This document shows positions 5,983-8,990 of a DNA stretch of 8,990 nt, piece by piece. A program made the translations under genes and the position numbers. The notes beneath the pieces are model-generated. The model was given only the letters and a program-made list of their open reading frames with translations, did not search any database and was not told where the DNA came from. This DNA comes from Chloroflexota bacterium. GTDB taxonomy: Bacteria > Chloroflexota > Dehalococcoidia > JAUQQI01. Where the stretch lies: positions 1 through 8,990 of the forward strand of contig JAUQQI010000111.1 of the NCBI GenBank assembly GCA_030549955.1, given 5' to 3'. Position 1 is the stretch's first letter, and the number at the start of each line of letters is the position of its first letter.

Positions 5983-6671
5983 TCGCGATCGATACCGCCG
6001 ACGAATACATCGGGCTTGCCGCCTACGGGGACCGGGGCGTGCTGGCCGAGGAGGTCTGGCTCGTCGGGCAGAATCATTCGGTGGAACTGCTACCGGGTCT
6101 GCACGGGCTGCTTGGTAAGCTGAAAGTAGACGTCAGGGCGATTCGGGCGGTCGGGGTAAGCATCGGCCCCGGCAGTTTCAACGGCATCCGGGTCGGGGTG
6201 AGCACGGCCAAGGCTCTGGCCTACGGCCTGGGCGCGGCCCTCATCGGGGTGCCTACCCTGGAGGCCCACGCCTGGCAGTTTGCGGCCTTCGGCCTTCCGG
6301 TCTGCTGCATTCAACCGGCCGGGCGGGAGGTTGTTTTCGGGGTCTTTGACTTTGGCCGGGCTCCGATTCGGGTTGTACCCGAACGGGTGGGGGTCCTCGA
6401 GGAGCTACCGGCGCTCTTGCCCGGGCCGGCGGTCATCTCCGGGTCGCTGCCGGGGGGTCGGGTCGAGGAGTTGCGGCGTTACGCGCCGGCCGAATGGGTA
6501 ATTATTTTCGGGGCAGCGGGACGGCGGCGGCCGGCTGTCCTGGCTGAGGTCGCCTGGCGCCGGTTCCAAGCCGGGCAGACCGACGACCCTATGACGCTGG
6601 AACCCTTTTACGTTCGCCCCCCTCAGGTCACGCCGCCCCGCCGAACACCGTTTGGCCCGGGCGCCGTCTAA
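5976..6671 (+). CDS. tsaB: tRNA t6A37 biosynthesis protein TsaB
   Basis: A 231-residue ASKHA-fold protein that scaffolds the t6A machinery by pairing with TsaD and TsaE. Seen: LIAIDTADEYIGLA (2-15), QNHSVELLPGL (32-42), the signature GPGSFNGIRVGVSTAKALA (64-82) with N69 where many bacteria have T, and a terminal LEPFYVRPPQVTPP. The start is GTG 5976, overlapping tsaE by 7 nt. The rimI and tsaD genes that often follow tsaB in Bacillota are not here, and the next gene is convergent. Its TAA stop interlocks with the TAG of the zinc-ribbon gene on the other strand. The NHSVELLP and GPGSFNG style recalls Chloroflexota TsaB (from memory). Confidence 0.95.
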   Translation: MLIAIDTADEYIGLAAYGDRGVLAEEVWLVGQNHSVELLPGLHGLLGKLKVDVRAIRAVGVSIGPGSFNGIRVGVSTAKALAYGLGAALIGVPTLEAHAWQFAAFGLPVCCIQPAGREVVFGVFDFGRAPIRVVPERVGVLEELPALLPGPAVISGSLPGGRVEELRRYAPAEWVIIFGAAGRRRPAVLAEVAWRRFQAGQTDDPMTLEPFYVRPPQVTPPRRTPFGPGAV

Positions 6672-6982
6672 AGCAGCCCGCTCTTGACCTTGGAGTAGCA
6701 GGTGCTGCAGTAGACCGGGCGGGAGTTTCGCGGGACAAAGGGCACGGTGGTTTCGACCCCGCAGCTGGCGCAGATGACCCGGGTACTCACGCCGCGGCTG
6801 GCCTCCCGCGCCGGGTCTTCATAGCCCGTCCGCTCCCGCCGGCGATTCGCCCGGCAGGTGGGGCACCGCTGCGGTTCGTGTTGCAGACCCTTGGCGGCAT
6901 AGAAGGACTGCTCGCCGGCCGAAAACACGAACCTCGCCCCACAGTCCCGGCAGGTCAGCGTCTTGTCAACATAGACCGTCAT
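6668..6982 (-). CDS. Small zinc-ribbon protein with CxxC-x25-CxxC and CxxC-x17-CxxC units
   Basis: A 104-residue basic protein with eight cysteines in four CxxC pairs: C11/C14, C40/C43, C71/C74 and C92/C95. The first two pairs form a probable zinc ribbon (CRDCGARFVFSAGEQSFY, then PQRCPTCRANRRRER), and the second two form a CxxC-x17-CxxC unit (ICASCGVETTVPF, then VYCSTCYSK). Two structural zincs are expected. Such proteins are found in several anaerobic or thermophilic lineages and have no established function; nucleic-acid binding is a guess from the basic RANRRRERTG stretch. ATG 6982 has AGGAGG 11 nt upstream, inside the end of the 180-residue gene, whose TAA ends 3 nt before this ATG. The two genes are therefore likely co-transcribed, probably with glmS. 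Its stop interlocks with that of tsaB. Confidence 0.9.
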   Translation of the reverse strand: MTVYVDKTLTCRDCGARFVFSAGEQSFYAAKGLQHEPQRCPTCRANRRRERTGYEDPAREASRGVSTRVICASCGVETTVPFVPRNSRPVYCSTCYSKVKSGLL

Positions 6983-6985
6983 GGT

Positions 6986-7528
6986 TTAATGAGCCTCCTG
7001 GGTGATACCGTTGTTCGCCTTGCCCGGCCTTTCCGACGCCGACCGCCGAAGCGTGGGCGCCGCCGAGCCTGGCGCATAAGTATTGACAGATAACTCTTCT
7101 GCTGTCAAGGGCCGGCGCAAAATGGTCGGGGCCAGGGTCTCAATAATCTCCGCCATCCGGGCGGCGACCCGTCCAACAAGTTCGTCCGAGAGGGGCTCCA
7201 GGGGCCAGGTTTCGTGGAGGCGGGTCCAGGTCGAGGTCCACAGCTCGGGCTCAAAGGACGGGCCCAGCCGGGCGCAAATGTCAAAAAACCGGGCGTCGAA
7301 TTTGGCCAGCCAGCGGCGGTTAACTTCGGGGTCCGGGTGCTCGAAGTGCAGCCCGAGCTCGATCCGGCCGGCGCCGCCCTGGAGCCAGACCTCAAAGTGG
7401 ACCCGGGGGTCGCCGTAATGGAACTGCACCAGGCTCGCCCGGTGGCGAACGGTGAAACCGGCGAGCTCGGCCGGTAGTCGTCGGCGAACCTCGTCGGGCA
7501 GGGCCGCAAGAAACTGCCAGGCCTTCAC
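6986..7528 (-). CDS. Conserved-looking hypothetical protein, 180 residues
   Basis: I do not recognise this family. The protein is soluble in appearance, with no signal peptide or membrane segment. The first 140 residues look folded: VQFHYGDPRVHFEVWLQ and GRIELGLHFEHPD (34-67) suggest consecutive beta strands rich in His, Glu and Trp, followed by helices around WLAKFDARFFDICARLG and LWTSTWTRLHETWPLEPL. The last 40 residues are a low-complexity, probably disordered tail (APGSAAPTLRRSASERPG). The start is GTG 7528, which overlaps the glmS TGA as GTGA, so translation is probably coupled to glmS. The stop lies 3 nt before the zinc-ribbon ATG. Codon phase and third-position GC match a real gene. 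A cell-envelope or amino-sugar link through glmS is only a guess from position. Confidence 0.82.
   Translation of the reverse strand: MKAWQFLAALPDEVRRRLPAELAGFTVRHRASLVQFHYGDPRVHFEVWLQGGAGRIELGLHFEHPDPEVNRRWLAKFDARFFDICARLGPSFEPELWTSTWTRLHETWPLEPLSDELVGRVAARMAEIIETLAPTILRRPLTAEELSVNTYAPGSAAPTLRRSASERPGKANNGITQEAH
6994..6999 (-). promoter_or_regulatory. Ribosome binding site of the zinc-ribbon gene
   Basis: Perfect AGGAGG on the minus strand, 11 nt before ATG 6982 and embedded in the last codons of the upstream gene. The spacing is on the long side, but no other start in frame fits better. Confidence 0.65.
7079..7108 (-). promoter_or_regulatory. Possible internal promoter for the zinc-ribbon gene
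   Basis: On the minus strand TTGACA (7108-7103) is followed after 18 bp by AATACT (7084-7079, 4 of 6 to the -10 consensus). It would start transcription about 90 nt before the zinc-ribbon ATG, within the upstream coding sequence. The -10 is weak and the inverted repeat overlaps it, so this is tentative. Confidence 0.25.
7083..7108. repeat. Perfect 7-bp inverted repeat TTGACAG / CTGTCAA with 12-nt spacer
   Basis: TTGACAG (7083-7089) and CTGTCAA (7102-7108) are exact reverse complements inside the 3' part of the 180-residue gene. The patch is AT-rich against its surroundings and uses codons rare here (TTG, TTA, ACT, TAT). It could be an operator, an RNA hairpin, or coincidence of two promoter-like hexamers. 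Confidence 0.5.
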
Positions 7529-8990
7529 TCGACAGTAACGGTCTTGGCCAGGTTCCGGGGCTGGTCGATGTCACAGCCCCGGCGCAGCGCAACGTGGTAG
7601 GCGAGGAGCTGAAGGGGTAGGACCGTGACGACCGGGCTGAGCAGCTCATCGGTTGCCGGCACAGGGATGAAGTAGTCGGCCTTTGACGGCAGAAGCTCAT
7701 CCCCCTCCGTCCCGAGGGCGATAACCACACCGTCCCGGCTCTTGACCTCTGAGACGTTGCCCAGCATCTTTTCGTAGACCCGGTCCTTTGGGGCCAGAAC
7801 CACGACCGGCATCTTCGAATCAATGAGGGCAATCGGGCCGTGCTTCATCTCGCCCCCGGCGTATCCTTCGGCGTGGATGTACGAGACCTCTTTGAGCTTC
7901 AGGGCCCCTTCAAGGGCGACCGGGTAACTGACCCACCGCCCGAGGTAGAGAAAATTTCCCAGCTCGAAGAACCGCCGACCGATGGCCCGGACCTGCTCTT
8001 CCTGACCGAGGACTTCGCCCGCCAGGGCTGGCAGACGCATGACGGCCGCAAGCCGCCCGGCCATCGCCGCCGGGTTGAGGACACCCCTGGCCTGACCGAG
8101 GCGGGCGGCCAGCAGGTAGAGGCTCACGACACTCGAGACAAACGTCTTGGTGCTCGCCACGGCCATCTCCGGGCCCGCCCGGAGGTCGATAACCCCGTCG
8201 GCAAGCCGGGTCGCCTGACTCCCCATAACGTTGCAGAGGACGACCTGTTTGACCCCGTAAGACCGGGCCCGGTTCATCGCCTCGAGGGTATCCACCGTCT
8301 CACCCGACTGGGTGATGGCGACAACCAGGGTATCCGGACCGAGAACGAGGTCCCGGGCCCGGAACTCGGAGCCGAGTTCGGCTTCGGCCGGGATGCCGGC
8401 CAGGGCCTCGAAATAGAGCTTACCGAGCAGGGCCGCGTGCCAGGATGTCCCACAGGCGACCAGGACAACCCTTCGGAACGAGGCCAGCTCGGCATCCGAA
8501 AATGGGACGCCTTCGAAAGCAATGGTCCCCCGCTCAACGTCGACCCGGCCCCGCAAGACGTTGAGGATTACCTCGGGCTGCTCATGGATCTCCTTAAGCA
8601 TAAAGTGGCTGTAGCCGGCCTTGGCGACTGAAACCGGGTCGTAGGGGCTGAGCTGAACGGCCTTCTCGACGGGCCGGCCTTCCAGGTCCAGGTAGGTGAC
8701 CCCATCGGCCCGGAGAACGGCCAGCTCGCCGCTTTCCAGGTAGGCGACCTTCCGGGTGTATGGGAGGATTGCCGGGAGGTCACTGGCGATGTACATCTCC
8801 CCGACCCCGTAGCCGACGACGAGTCCCCCGGCGTGGCCCAGGCGGGCCCCGACCAGAACGTCGGGCTGCTGTCGGGAGATGACCAGAAATGCCTGGGCCC
8901 CCCGGAGCTCCCGGAGGGCCAGTCGGACGGCAGTGACCAGGTCGGCCCCCTGCTGAAGCTTGGCTTCGATCAGGTGGGCACAGACCTCGG
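7525..8990 (-). CDS. glmS: Glutamine--fructose-6-phosphate aminotransferase (isomerizing), N-terminus outside window
   Basis: The last 487 residues are visible; about 115-125, with the catalytic Cys1, lie past base 8990 (full length about 600-610). GlmS makes glucosamine-6-phosphate from fructose-6-phosphate and glutamine, the first step towards UDP-GlcNAc for cell wall or glycoconjugates. The visible part begins in the glutaminase domain (EVCAHLIEAKL at 1-11, ASDLPAILPYTR at 68-79), then the linker FMLKEIHEQPE (129-139). The two sugar-isomerase (SIS) domains follow, with CGTSWHAA (179-186), ITQSGETVDTLEAM (225-238), AGPEMAVASTKTF (271-283) and HAEGYAGGEMKHGPIALI. The C-terminal tail DQPRNLAKTVTVE contains the conserved active-site lysine. 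The last codons overlap the next gene as GTGA. Any glmS promoter or ribozyme would lie outside the window. Identity is certain. Confidence 0.98.
   Translation of the reverse strand, partial: EVCAHLIEAKLQQGADLVTAVRLALRELRGAQAFLVISRQQPDVLVGARLGHAGGLVVGYGVGEMYIASDLPAILPYTRKVAYLESGELAVLRADGVTYLDLEGRPVEKAVQLSPYDPVSVAKAGYSHFMLKEIHEQPEVILNVLRGRVDVERGTIAFEGVPFSDAELASFRRVVLVACGTSWHAALLGKLYFEALAGIPAEAELGSEFRARDLVLGPDTLVVAITQSGETVDTLEAMNRARSYGVKQVVLCNVMGSQATRLADGVIDLRAGPEMAVASTKTFVSSVVSLYLLAARLGQARGVLNPAAMAGRLAAVMRLPALAGEVLGQEEQVRAIGRRFFELGNFLYLGRWVSYPVALEGALKLKEVSYIHAEGYAGGEMKHGPIALIDSKMPVVVLAPKDRVYEKMLGNVSEVKSRDGVVIALGTEGDELLPSKADYFIPVPATDELLSPVVTVLPLQLLAYHVALRRGCDIDQPRNLAKTVTVE

Noticed and set aside
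6981..7077. Small Arg-rich open frame (about 32 codons) on the minus strand, ending in TGA overlapping the zinc-ribbon ATG
   Set aside because: The stop-start overlap is tempting for a leader peptide, but there is no ribosome site, and Arg-rich frames are the usual shifted-frame product of this GC-rich DNA.
1..8990. CRISPR array, insertion sequence, tRNA or phage genes
   Set aside because: No spaced direct repeats, transposase or recombinase motifs, or tRNA-like cloverleaf were seen; coding sequence fills nearly all the window.

Overview
The window is a GC-rich bacterial chromosome segment, packed with genes and with almost no intergenic DNA. I see no mobile element, CRISPR array, tRNA or rRNA. 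The thiL-tsaE-tsaB order, a TsaB signature reading GPGSFNGIRVG, and a small CxxC-x17-CxxC zinc-ribbon protein suggest Chloroflexota (Dehalococcoidia-like). A GC-rich Bacillota is the alternative. This placement is inference from sequence style and is only moderately confident.

Left half, minus strand (4403 down to 1): five co-directional genes that look like one catabolic operon. In transcription order they encode an isatin-hydrolase-like metal-dependent cyclase/amidohydrolase, a ThDP-dependent acetolactate-synthase/benzoylformate-decarboxylase-like enzyme (its start overlaps the cyclase stop as TGATG), an OsmC-type peroxidase, a two-domain VOC protein related to catechol 2,3-dioxygenases, and an MmgE/PrpD-family protein cut by the window edge. 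Gaps are 53, 36 and 28 nt. A good sigma70-type promoter (TTGACA-16-TATATA) precedes the cyclase, and a TATAAT box lies just before osmC.

Middle, plus strand (4505 to 6671): thiL (thiamine-phosphate kinase), tsaE and tsaB (tRNA t6A synthesis) form a tightly overlapping cluster. thiL is divergent from the cyclase operon. It has no usable Shine-Dalgarno sequence, and its likely -10 box sits so close to the ATG that the message may be leaderless. Its -35 overlaps that of the cyclase promoter.

Right part, minus strand (8990 down to 6668): glmS (N-terminus outside the window), an unrecognised 180-residue protein overlapping glmS by 4 nt, and a 104-residue eight-cysteine zinc-ribbon protein. The zinc-ribbon gene converges on tsaB, and the two stop codons interlock with no room for a terminator.

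The best candidate for something new is the left operon. The cyclase could open a cyclic amide such as isatin to a 2-oxo acid, which the translationally coupled ThDP enzyme could decarboxylate. thiL, which makes that enzyme's cofactor, is fired from the opposite side of the same promoter region. Substrates are inferred, not shown.
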